A stretch of 35,940 nucleotides of DNA, taken from positions 13,428 through 49,367 of the forward strand of contig NVTW01000019.1 in NCBI GenBank assembly GCA_002401725.1. The letters run 5' to 3'. This document shows, piece after piece, positions 15,909 through 23,543 of this stretch. The DNA is from Gammaproteobacteria bacterium (GTDB lineage: Bacteria; Pseudomonadota; Gammaproteobacteria; Enterobacterales; Alteromonadaceae). Position 1 is the first letter of the stretch; every line of letters starts with the position of its first letter. The notes under the pieces were generated by a model. It was not told the DNA's origin and did no database searches. It was given only the letters and a program-made list of their open reading frames with translations. Position numbers and translations under genes: made by a program.

Positions 15909-17794
15909 TGAAAAATTTAAATAATGTAAGTGTATTGTTTTTTGTAGTATCAATGAATACTTTTTGTTTAGCCCACGCTAACAATAACGATTTTTCATCA
16001 ACAAATACTAAAATATTAAATACAATTCAAAGTACACATATTGTTAGAGAAAGCGAAAGTTTATTTTCTATTGCCAAACAATATAATATTTCCATTGATA
16101 AGCTAAAAGCATGGAATAATATTGAAGACGCTAATGTGATAGAGCCGGGGCAAAAAATAGCTCTAATTGAACAACGAAGTAGTAATATAAAATTAAAAAA
16201 TCAAGCTCAAATTGCCTTAACACAAAAAAAATACTCATTAGCTATTCGACTATTAACGCGTTTATTCAAAAATGGTAATAAAGAGCAGCAGCAATTTGCG
16301 TTAGAGTTTTTAGGTGTAGCCCGTGAAAAAAAAGGGCAAAAAGCTTTTGCAAAACAAGCTTATCAAAAATTTTTAAAGCAATATCCTCAGGCAAAAACGG
16401 CTAAACGTGTAAAAATAAGATATGACAATTTAATTGGTATAGAAACCTTAACTAAAAACCGACAATTAAAAAATACTTCAGGTAAAAATCGACGTACCCA
16501 AAAGTCATTTACTCGCGGGAGTTTATCTTCTGATTATCGAAAAAGTGTTTTTGTTGATAACAGTGGCCAAAGTAGAAATTCACTTTCACTAGCCAATATC
16601 GATTTAGATGCTCGAGGTAGTTACCAACAAGAAAACTACAATGTTGGTTTTAGGGCATCTGTTGGTCATTATCAAGACTTTTTACCCAGTGGTCGTAATA
16701 CCAGTGAGCGTATTCGTTATTTAAGCATGTTTGCAAAAAGTAAAAATAATGATTATCAAGTCAAACTTGGTCGACAAAGAAGTCGTGGTAAAGGCATATT
16801 TGGTCGTTTTGACGGTCTAGTGTTAAGCAGTAAGTTATATTCAGATTATAAAGTTAATGTTGTTGCTGGTTTTCCCGTAAATTCTTCTAAAGTTACCAGT
16901 ATTAATACCGAACGACAATTTTATGGTTTGAGTGTTGATGTTGATAAAATTTGGGATAGTCTTGATTTTAGTGTTTTTGTTTTTAATCAAAATATTGGTA
17001 ACTTAACCGATCGACAAGCCGTAGGTGGACAGTTTAATTACTATAAAAACTCGATCTCGTTATTTGGTTTGGTAGACTATGATATATTTTATAAAACCTT
17101 AAATGCATTTTTATTGTCAGGTAGCTATGCTACGGCGTCTTCTCAACGTTATAGTTGGTCTTATAATTATCGAAAAAGCCCCTATATTGGCACTCGAAAT
17201 GCCTTGATCGGGCAAACAGTAGATAGTTTGTCGGAATTACAAAATTTATTTATTACCGATGAAGAAATTCTAGATTTGGCTATAGACAGAACCTTAACCA
17301 GCAAAACCGCTTCTTTTCAATATTATCAACCCATATCAGATAATTATGATATGAGCACGAGTTTTACTTGGATGAATATTTCTGGAGCCCCTGGTTCGGG
17401 GGGCGTACCAGAGATCAGTCAAAGTGGTTCGCAATATTACGGTAATATAAATTTTTCAGCAAAAAAAATATTTAGTAAAAAAGATACTAACCGTTTAGGT
17501 TTTAGATATTCTAGCTTAGCTAGTTCAAAGGTATCTTCGATATATGTGAGTGATCAATATCGATTTTCAAATGGTTTATCAATAGTCTCTAAATTAAGGT
17601 TTGACAATCGCAGTAATGCTAATGGTAGTAGCCAACGCAGTATATCACCTACATTTAGGTTGCAATATCAGAGTAAAAAACATTACTTATATACAGATTT
17701 AGGGGCTATTCTTTATAATAGCAAATCAACACTTTTACCAACACAAAGCACCAAAATATATTATCTTTACTTTGGTTACCGCTATTATTTTTAA
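15908..17794 (+). CDS. LysM - TPR-like - outer-membrane beta-barrel protein
   Basis: A signal peptide (1-24, ending LAHA) is followed by a LysM peptidoglycan-binding domain (about 43-88: HIVRESESLFSIAKQYNIS...WNNI...IEPGQKI), a short helical TPR-like region (about 95-178), a basic linker, and about 430 residues rich in alternating aromatic and polar residues that end in YYLYFGYRYYF, with a terminal Phe as in outer-membrane barrels. It has no N-terminal CxxC as in MtrB and is not obviously related to MtrB/PioB. The start overlaps the cytochrome stop by one base, so expression is tightly coupled. A role as the outer-membrane channel or scaffold of the cytochromes is inferred from this. Confidence 0.78.
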   Translation: MKNLNNVSVLFFVVSMNTFCLAHANNNDFSSTNTKILNTIQSTHIVRESESLFSIAKQYNISIDKLKAWNNIEDANVIEPGQKIALIEQRSSNIKLKNQAQIALTQKKYSLAIRLLTRLFKNGNKEQQQFALEFLGVAREKKGQKAFAKQAYQKFLKQYPQAKTAKRVKIRYDNLIGIETLTKNRQLKNTSGKNRRTQKSFTRGSLSSDYRKSVFVDNSGQSRNSLSLANIDLDARGSYQQENYNVGFRASVGHYQDFLPSGRNTSERIRYLSMFAKSKNNDYQVKLGRQRSRGKGIFGRFDGLVLSSKLYSDYKVNVVAGFPVNSSKVTSINTERQFYGLSVDVDKIWDSLDFSVFVFNQNIGNLTDRQAVGGQFNYYKNSISLFGLVDYDIFYKTLNAFLLSGSYATASSQRYSWSYNYRKSPYIGTRNALIGQTVDSLSELQNLFITDEEILDLAIDRTLTSKTASFQYYQPISDNYDMSTSFTWMNISGAPGSGGVPEISQSGSQYYGNINFSAKKIFSKKDTNRLGFRYSSLASSKVSSIYVSDQYRFSNGLSIVSKLRFDNRSNANGSSQRSISPTFRLQYQSKKHYLYTDLGAILYNSKSTLLPTQSTKIYYLYFGYRYYF

Positions 17795-17799
17795 TAGCA

Positions 17800-17945
17800 T
17801 TACATGGCTATGCAGATAACTCAGGTATTTATACTAATCGCCATCTTCAAGACGCTTTTATCGAAAAACTCATGTTTTTTGACGTAGAACCTCGCTTAAA
17901 AGACTGCGAGAATGACGATCCCGAGCCAAGTACATAGGCATGTGA
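17800..17945 (+). mobile_element. MITE-like element, copy 1
   Basis: The 146-bp element has imperfect terminal inverted repeats: the left 26 bp, including CTATGCAGATAACTCAGG, match the reverse complement of the right 26 bp at 18 of 26 positions. It is similar along its whole length to copy 2 (21969-22115) and in the same orientation; 25 bp near the left end are identical. The internal hairpin is decayed here. No coding capacity. It fills most of the gap between the two convergent operons. Confidence 0.7.
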
Positions 17946-17981
17946 TTTTATAAGAAGATAAGATCACACCTCATCAGGTAG

Positions 17982-18614
17982 CTAGTTTTTCACATATAAA
18001 TTAGTTAAAAAATTCATAAAATTAGCACGAATTTCTTGATTTAATCCTTGTTTAGCGAATAAACGAAAAAAGGTGTATTTTTGTTGTTTATGAAAGGCAA
18101 CTAGAATGGCTTTTTGATCACCTTCGATGGTAATTAAATTAAGTGTTTGTCCTTTTTTAGTTTGAACTGGCACTGGTTTATTTCTAGACTGTGCCATTAA
18201 GCCAACTTTATTTTGCCAAATATTTAATACTGAATCTAAAGGAATATTATTATTCATACGAATAATGGCAAGTTCATATTGTTTACCTGATAAAGTAATT
18301 TGATATTTCGCACTAGCCATACCAATATTATTACTAATTAATTGCCAATTTTTATCTGCGGTAAAATCTAAAAAATGTGTTATAGGTTCGGTGCGCATGG
18401 TGTTAATTTGTGTTGCAGACATGCTATTTGGGCTACTATTTGCTTTTTTAGATAAATCTGTTGAAATACCAGAAGATTTTTTCCACCAATTTGGTTTGGC
18501 GATTGAAGTACTTTTTGCTGATGTTTTTGTCTGTTGATCCTTTGCTTTAGCTAAGGCGAAAGATGTATTCAATATTAAGAAAAGTAAAATAATGTAACTA
18601 CTGATATTTTTCAT
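17982..18614 (-). CDS. exported protein of unknown function
   Basis: A Sec signal peptide (1-22, FALA) precedes a low-complexity Lys/Ser/Thr linker with NWWKKSSG (about 23-75) and a folded domain (about 80-210) of apparent alpha/beta type (FTADKNWQLI, YELAIIRMNNN, KYTFFRLFAKQG). I do not recognise the domain. It is the last gene of the leftward operon, 13 bp after the ankyrin protein, so it probably works with it in the cell envelope. No cysteine or haem motif. Confidence 0.7.
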   Translation of the reverse strand: MKNISSYIILLFLILNTSFALAKAKDQQTKTSAKSTSIAKPNWWKKSSGISTDLSKKANSSPNSMSATQINTMRTEPITHFLDFTADKNWQLISNNIGMASAKYQITLSGKQYELAIIRMNNNIPLDSVLNIWQNKVGLMAQSRNKPVPVQTKKGQTLNLITIEGDQKAILVAFHKQQKYTFFRLFAKQGLNQEIRANFMNFLTNLYVKN

Positions 18615-18627
18615 TTAAAAAAATCTC

Positions 18628-20616
18628 CTAAATGTTATTTAATAAATTAAAAATTTTGCGGTTGTTTTTAGCCAAGTCTAATGAATCCTCACCTTGCTTA
18701 TTTTTTCTTTTAGGGTTTGCGCCTTTATTTAACAACAGTTGTACGCATTTAAAACAATTATTCTGAACAGACAACATTAACGCTGTGTAACTATGATGGT
18801 TGCGTTTTTTTATGTTGAGCTCTCGTTTATCATTGAGAAAAGTAGTTAATATTTTTACTTTCCCTTGCGCAGCAAACATTAAAGAACTATTGCCATTTTT
18901 TGTTTGTTTTTGAATGTCGGCACCAAAATTTATTAATTTTTCAACGCAAGCGGAACAGTTTTTGATAACAGCTTGGATCAGTGGTGTTACTCCTTGCTTA
19001 TCTGCTAATTCTGTTACTGCATTAGCATAGAGAAGCTGGTTTGTAATATCTGAATTTTTAAAATCCACAGCATACCATAATGCTGTTCTTCCTTTATTAT
19101 CTTGTAAATTTACGTCAATCTTTAAGGTGATAAGTAGTTGACTTATTTCTGTTAAGTTAGAATGCATAGCAAGTAATAAATAGCTGAGATGTTGACTGTC
19201 TTGTCGATTATCTGGGGGGATTTTTCTCATAATAGCAGTGGCAGCACTAATACGGTTATATTTTATGGCATACCATAAAGGTGTTTGTTCTATAGGCCAT
19301 TTTTTAATGTTTTCTAGATCTACGATGTTAAGTAAACTAGTTAATGTTTTTGATTGATCATATTTTATAGTGTGTTTAAAAACGTCTATGAGCTGATTTT
19401 TGTTAAGTGATTGCGGAAAAGGCTGTGCAAGTAAGGTTAAGGCTACTTTAGCATCTTTCATGATAATAGCGGTTATAACAGCATTTTGATGCTGTCTATC
19501 ACCTTGCCATGGTGAGTATCCAGATTTCAATAAATAAAGAATTAAGTCGTTTTGTTTTTGGGCTACTGCAATGGCTAAAATGGAGCGTTCAAAATAAGGG
19601 CTTTGAGGATCTTTGGTTTGTAACACCAGACGTGCTAGTTTTTTAGCTAAACTTTTTTCGGTTAAAATATGATTTTTTTCTACTTTATTTTTTGAAGGTA
19701 AAACTAAAGAAATAGCATATTTTTTAGCGTAATCGATTGCTGTTTTACCTTGTTTGTCTTTAATCTTAAAATTAGCTTTTTCATTAATCAATTGTTGAGC
19801 AATTATTTTGTTTTTTGCAATTAAGGCACTAATTAATGGCGTTTGCTTTTTTTTGTTTTGAATGTTAATAGATGCTTTATTGTAGAAAAGTAAATGGCTA
19901 ATTTTGAATTGATTTTGAATTGCGGCAAAGTGAAGCGCGGTATTACCATTATTATCTTGAGCATTAATGTTTAATACTTTTTGAATTGCTTTTACAGGAT
20001 CAGGTAAAGTTAAAAGATATATAGCAATATCGTATTGCCTAGCTTTGATTGCAACAATTAATGGCGTTTCTCCAAAGAGATTCTTACCATTTAATTTAAC
20101 GCCTAAGTGATATAGTTTTTTTACGTTGTCCAAATTGCCCTGCTTTATGCTTTGATCTAACTGTAATTGTAATTGTGCATTTGATGGGGAAGTGTTATTA
20201 GTTTTTAACTGTAATTTTTTTAGTAGTTTTTTAGCTTTATAATTTCCCTCTTTTTGAGCCATAAGCAGATATTTTTTAGCTTTTGTACGAGTAGAATGCT
20301 CAAATTTGTTTTGAATATATAATAAACCCAAAAGGTAACCTGCTTTATTATTGTTTTTTGCTGCTTTAATTAACCATTGCTCCGCTTTTTTTAATGAATT
20401 CTTATTTTTTTGATCTTTTAAATAATATAAAGCCAGTTGATATTGCGCTGAGGAATTATTTGCATTGGCCAAATTTTTTAAAATAGGCAAAACTTGTTGG
20501 TATTCGCCCTGTAATAAATGTTGCTTTACATTATTCGGTAAACTTTGAGCAGCATACGTAGCAATGCAGCTGAACGCGCTTAAAATTAAAAAACATAAAT
20601 ATTTATAATGTCCCAT
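18628..20616 (-). CDS. exported Sel1-like and ankyrin repeat protein
   Basis: A signal peptide (1-22, ending TYAA) is followed by Sel1/TPR-type repeats (about 28-135: AQYQLALYYLKDQ, AGYLLGLLYIQN) and then a long array of about ten ankyrin-type repeats (about 155-660), for example NGNTALHFAAIQNQF, GRTALWYAVDF and SYTALMLSVQNNCFKCVQLLLNKGANP. Both repeat types mediate protein binding, so it is a probable periplasmic scaffold. Combination of the two repeat types with export is uncommon. The start lies inside the end of the oxidoreductase gene (14 bp overlap), so they are co-translated. Composition is strongly Lys/Asn rich. Confidence 0.85.
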   Translation of the reverse strand: MGHYKYLCFLILSAFSCIATYAAQSLPNNVKQHLLQGEYQQVLPILKNLANANNSSAQYQLALYYLKDQKNKNSLKKAEQWLIKAAKNNNKAGYLLGLLYIQNKFEHSTRTKAKKYLLMAQKEGNYKAKKLLKKLQLKTNNTSPSNAQLQLQLDQSIKQGNLDNVKKLYHLGVKLNGKNLFGETPLIVAIKARQYDIAIYLLTLPDPVKAIQKVLNINAQDNNGNTALHFAAIQNQFKISHLLFYNKASINIQNKKKQTPLISALIAKNKIIAQQLINEKANFKIKDKQGKTAIDYAKKYAISLVLPSKNKVEKNHILTEKSLAKKLARLVLQTKDPQSPYFERSILAIAVAQKQNDLILYLLKSGYSPWQGDRQHQNAVITAIIMKDAKVALTLLAQPFPQSLNKNQLIDVFKHTIKYDQSKTLTSLLNIVDLENIKKWPIEQTPLWYAIKYNRISAATAIMRKIPPDNRQDSQHLSYLLLAMHSNLTEISQLLITLKIDVNLQDNKGRTALWYAVDFKNSDITNQLLYANAVTELADKQGVTPLIQAVIKNCSACVEKLINFGADIQKQTKNGNSSLMFAAQGKVKILTTFLNDKRELNIKKRNHHSYTALMLSVQNNCFKCVQLLLNKGANPKRKNKQGEDSLDLAKNNRKIFNLLNNI

Positions 20617-21946
20617 ATTTTGTTGTTACCTCAATGCCTAATTTTTTTAAAAAAGGTGTAGGTAAAACACCACCTGCACATATAATCACAACACTATTCT
20701 GTATACTTATCTGTTCATCTTGAATACTAAGTATAACCTCATCTTTTATTATTTCAGCTACCTGAGATGAAAAATATAAAGTTAAATCACCATTTTTAAC
20801 CAGTAGATCAACTCTTTCTCTGTTTTTTTGTTTGGCACGATTGAAATTATCATTTCGGTAAGATAATGATACTTTGCAATCGGTTAATTCAGCAATGCTA
20901 CATGCTGCTTCCAATGCACTGTCGCCACCACCTATAACTAATACATCTTCATTTTTGTATTGTTGAGGATCAATTAATCTATAGACAACTTTAGGTAAGT
21001 CTTCACCTTTTACATTGAGTTTTCTTGGTGTTCCGCGTCGACCAATGGATAAAAGAATTGTTTTAGTGTGATATTTTTTTTTGCTGCTCTGTAAGGTGAA
21101 ACTACCATCATCATTACCTACAATATCGATCATTGCTTCATTTTGATTTATTTTTAAGGAATATTTTTCTATTAAATCGAGCCAAAAGGTGAGCAGTTTT
21201 TCTTTAGTTGTCTCACTAAATTTTACTGCCCCATGTAAAGGTAAATGAGCGGGTGATGTCATTACTAATTTACCGCGCGGAAAATGACTAACCGTACCAC
21301 CAATTGTTTCTTGATCAATAGTGACAACTGATCTATTTAATTCCTTTGCGGCAAGCGTTGCCGATATTCCTGCTGGCCCAGCGCCAACTATTACGCAATC
21401 AACATCTTGAGCAGCAGTATCAGTCGATTTTTTGGAAGATTTTGTTTTTAAAAACTTATCAATAGAATACATCGCCTGCTTACCTTGTTCTATTGCATTT
21501 TTTATTAATCCCATACCTCCTAATTCACCCGCTATAAATAACCCTGATACAGTGGTTTGAAAGTCAGGTGTTATTTCAGGGATATCAACACCACGTTTAG
21601 CGGTACCAAAAACAAGTGTAATAGCATCATAAGGACAAGAAGCCTTACATGCGCCATGCCCAATACAATTGGTTGGGTTAATTAAATGTGCTTTTTGGTC
21701 TATTAGCCCTAAAACGTTTTTTTCTGGGCAAGCACTTAAACAAGATCCACAACCAAAACATTTTGCATGATCAACCACTGGGTGGATACTTGCTGGTTGA
21801 GTTAGTTTATCTTTTTGAGCTTGTAATAAAAAATTTTCACTTGCACAATGCTCTTTCTTTTTACAAAAGAAGTAGTAACCAATAATTAATATTAAAGGTA
21901 CAGCATAGATAAAAAACACAATTAATTCATCAAACATATTCACCAT
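20603..21946 (-). CDS. membrane-anchored FAD/NAD(P) oxidoreductase with two ferredoxin-type clusters
   Basis: An N-terminal membrane helix (about 7-27) is followed by a 2x[4Fe-4S] ferredoxin-like domain: Cys63, Cys66, Cys69 and Cys73 in CFGCGSCLSACP, then Cys94, His97, Cys100 and Cys104 in CIGHGACKASCP, where a His replaces the usual second Cys. A thioredoxin-reductase-like flavoprotein domain follows: FAD motif VIVGAGPAGISAT (185-197), NAD(P) motif VIGGGDSALEAA (337-348), and a terminal CAGGVLPTPFLKKLG. There is no redox CxxC, so it is not a thioredoxin reductase. It could pass electrons from NAD(P)H to the membrane or the reverse. It heads the leftward operon. ATG at 21944-21946; an alternative ATG is at 21935-21937. 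A physical link to the b cytochrome is inferred only. Confidence 0.85.
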   Translation of the reverse strand: MVNMFDELIVFFIYAVPLILIIGYYFFCKKKEHCASENFLLQAQKDKLTQPASIHPVVDHAKCFGCGSCLSACPEKNVLGLIDQKAHLINPTNCIGHGACKASCPYDAITLVFGTAKRGVDIPEITPDFQTTVSGLFIAGELGGMGLIKNAIEQGKQAMYSIDKFLKTKSSKKSTDTAAQDVDCVIVGAGPAGISATLAAKELNRSVVTIDQETIGGTVSHFPRGKLVMTSPAHLPLHGAVKFSETTKEKLLTFWLDLIEKYSLKINQNEAMIDIVGNDDGSFTLQSSKKKYHTKTILLSIGRRGTPRKLNVKGEDLPKVVYRLIDPQQYKNEDVLVIGGGDSALEAACSIAELTDCKVSLSYRNDNFNRAKQKNRERVDLLVKNGDLTLYFSSQVAEIIKDEVILSIQDEQISIQNSVVIICAGGVLPTPFLKKLGIEVTTKYGTL

Positions 21947-21968
21947 CTTTTAATACAGCATCAATTAA

Positions 21969-22115
21969 TTATATGTCTATGCAGATAACTCAGGTATTTA
22001 TTATAATCGTCATCTTCGAGGTCTTTTAATCGAAGATCTAATGTTTTTTTAAGAATATTCCCGCTTAAAAAAAATGTAGGGATGACGATCCTGAGCCAAG
22101 TGCATAAGCATGTAA
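21969..22115 (+). mobile_element. MITE-like element, copy 2
   Basis: A 147-bp element with 26-bp imperfect terminal inverted repeats (19 of 26 match; the inner CTCAGG and outer TTA ends are exact). A central hairpin, ATCTTCGA (22012-22019) with TCGAAGAT (22030-22037), is perfect. It is in the same orientation as copy 1. It lies in the 382-bp gap between the oxidoreductase start and pdxB, 23 bp before the oxidoreductase ATG, and so would be part of its leader if transcription begins at the element at 22170. No transposase is encoded. Confidence 0.75.
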
Positions 22116-22169
22116 CTATTTGATATTTAATTTATTAAACATACTTATATAAATGATACAACATTAACA

Positions 22170-22207
22170 TTAAGTAAAGCTTAAAAGGAAAATAAAGTAA
22201 AATTTAA
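22170..22207 (-). promoter_or_regulatory. paired AAGTAAA-type elements upstream of the oxidoreductase operon
   Basis: On the minus strand 22184-22170 reads TTAAGCTTTACTTAA, identical to 10139-10153 upstream of the cytochrome operon. A second copy of the motif, TAAAGTAAAATTTAA, lies at 22193-22207. The motif WWAAGTAAARYTTAW therefore occurs twice before each operon. It is 224 bp from the oxidoreductase start, of which 147 bp is the MITE. A role in pdxB transcription cannot be excluded because pdxB is divergent from the same gap. Confidence 0.5.
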
Positions 22208-22289
22208 CAGTAAGTTTAATTTTTCTATTATTTAAGGAAAAAATGTTACGAAACTTTGAACATTGCTTTTATCTGTATGTTACAAAAAG

Positions 22290-22295
22290 TATAAT
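22290..22295 (+). promoter_or_regulatory. candidate -10 box of pdxB
   Basis: TATAAT lies 33 bp before the pdxB ATG. No good -35 at the usual spacing is visible (TTGCTT at 22263-22268 is 21 bp away). Its position would place the start site near 22302 and exclude the longer reading frame from 22263 as coding. Confidence 0.4.
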
Positions 22296-22328
22296 ACTTA
22301 CTTATTGTCTTTTTTGTCTTTAACAAAA

Positions 22329-23531
22329 ATGAAAATCTTTTTTGATGAAAACATGCCTTATGCGGCGCAATTCTTTGCCGATTTTGGCGCTGACGCGGTT
22401 GAATTAGTTCCGTTTGCTGGGCGTGAATTAACGCCTGAGCAAGTCGCCGATGCCGAAGTTTTACTAGTGCGATCTATTACCCAAGTTAATGAAGAATTAC
22501 TGGCACTAAATAATAAACTTATTTTTGTTGGCACGGCAACGATTGGCGTTGATCATATTGATCAAACTTATTTAGCGAGTCGCAATATTGCTTTTAGTTC
22601 AGCGCCCGGTTGTAATGCCGTTGCTGTGGCTGAATATGTATTAAGTGCGTTAGTGGTGTTGGCAGAACGTTATTTACTTGATTTATCTACATTAACAGTA
22701 GGTATTATCGGTGCTGGTAACACAGGTACGCAATTTACTAAAAAGCTCGACGCTTTGTCTATTAATTATAAGTTATACGATCCACCGCTTGAGCAAGCTG
22801 GAGATCCCCGCAAGTTTTCATCATTTGAGCAAATTCTTAGTTGCGATGTTATTTCGTTACATGTGCCACTAGTGCAAGGGGGGGAACATGCAACCTATCA
22901 TTTATTGAATGAACAAATTTTATCTCAATTAAACGATAAACAAATATTAATTAATGCCTGTCGTGGTGAAGTTGTTGATAATAAAGCCTTATTAAAAATA
23001 AAACAACAAGGACACCAACTTAAAATTGTTTGGGATGTGTGGGAAAATGAGCCTAATATTTTAACTGATTTAATTGCTTATACCGAAATAGCCACGGCAC
23101 ATATTGCTGGTTATAGTTTAGAAGGAAAATCTGCTGGTACTGAGCAACTTTATCAGGCATTATGTCAACATTTAGACGTTCAGCCATCTAAACAGTTAAA
23201 AGGTTTTTTACCGCCAGCGGCAATATCGCAAGTTACCTTGCAGCAAGCCTTTGATCAAACACAGTTAACTAAGCTGGTGACGCTGGTTTATGATGTGCGC
23301 CGTGACGATGGACTTTTTCGTGAAAATATACTGTCGAATAATCAGCTGAACAACCTGTGTAAAAAAGCATCATTAGCACAAAAGTTAGCACAAAGTTTTG
23401 ATGCTATTCGTAAAAACTACCCAACAAGACGGGAGTTTTCATCGCTCAGAGTTACTTTGCACGATACTATATTAACTACCGCCAATGTCGATGTGCCACA
23501 TCAGCTTGGCTTTACAAAACCAATCAATTAA
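22329..23531 (+). CDS. pdxB: 4-phosphoerythronate dehydrogenase PdxB
   Basis: PdxB oxidises 4-phospho-D-erythronate in the DXP-dependent pathway to pyridoxal phosphate. It is a D-2-hydroxyacid dehydrogenase: the Rossmann motif VGIIGAGNTG is near residue 125, the conserved Arg is in NACRGEVVD, and a Glu and His lie in ENEP and TAHIAGYS. SLEGKSAGTEQLYQ and the extra C-terminal domain after about residue 290 are typical of PdxB. The ATG at 22329 starts MKIFFDENMP, the standard N-terminus; 400 aa compares with 378 in E. coli. The asd gene follows after 12 bp. Confidence 0.95.
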   Translation: MKIFFDENMPYAAQFFADFGADAVELVPFAGRELTPEQVADAEVLLVRSITQVNEELLALNNKLIFVGTATIGVDHIDQTYLASRNIAFSSAPGCNAVAVAEYVLSALVVLAERYLLDLSTLTVGIIGAGNTGTQFTKKLDALSINYKLYDPPLEQAGDPRKFSSFEQILSCDVISLHVPLVQGGEHATYHLLNEQILSQLNDKQILINACRGEVVDNKALLKIKQQGHQLKIVWDVWENEPNILTDLIAYTEIATAHIAGYSLEGKSAGTEQLYQALCQHLDVQPSKQLKGFLPPAAISQVTLQQAFDQTQLTKLVTLVYDVRRDDGLFRENILSNNQLNNLCKKASLAQKLAQSFDAIRKNYPTRREFSSLRVTLHDTILTTANVDVPHQLGFTKPIN

Positions 23532-23543
23532 AAGGGGAGGAAC

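Noticed and set aside
17941-17968. TGTGAT ... ATCACA resembling a CRP site
   Set aside because: The arms are 16 bp apart, not the 4-6 bp between half-sites that CRP needs; a weak hairpin after the leftward operon is more likely.
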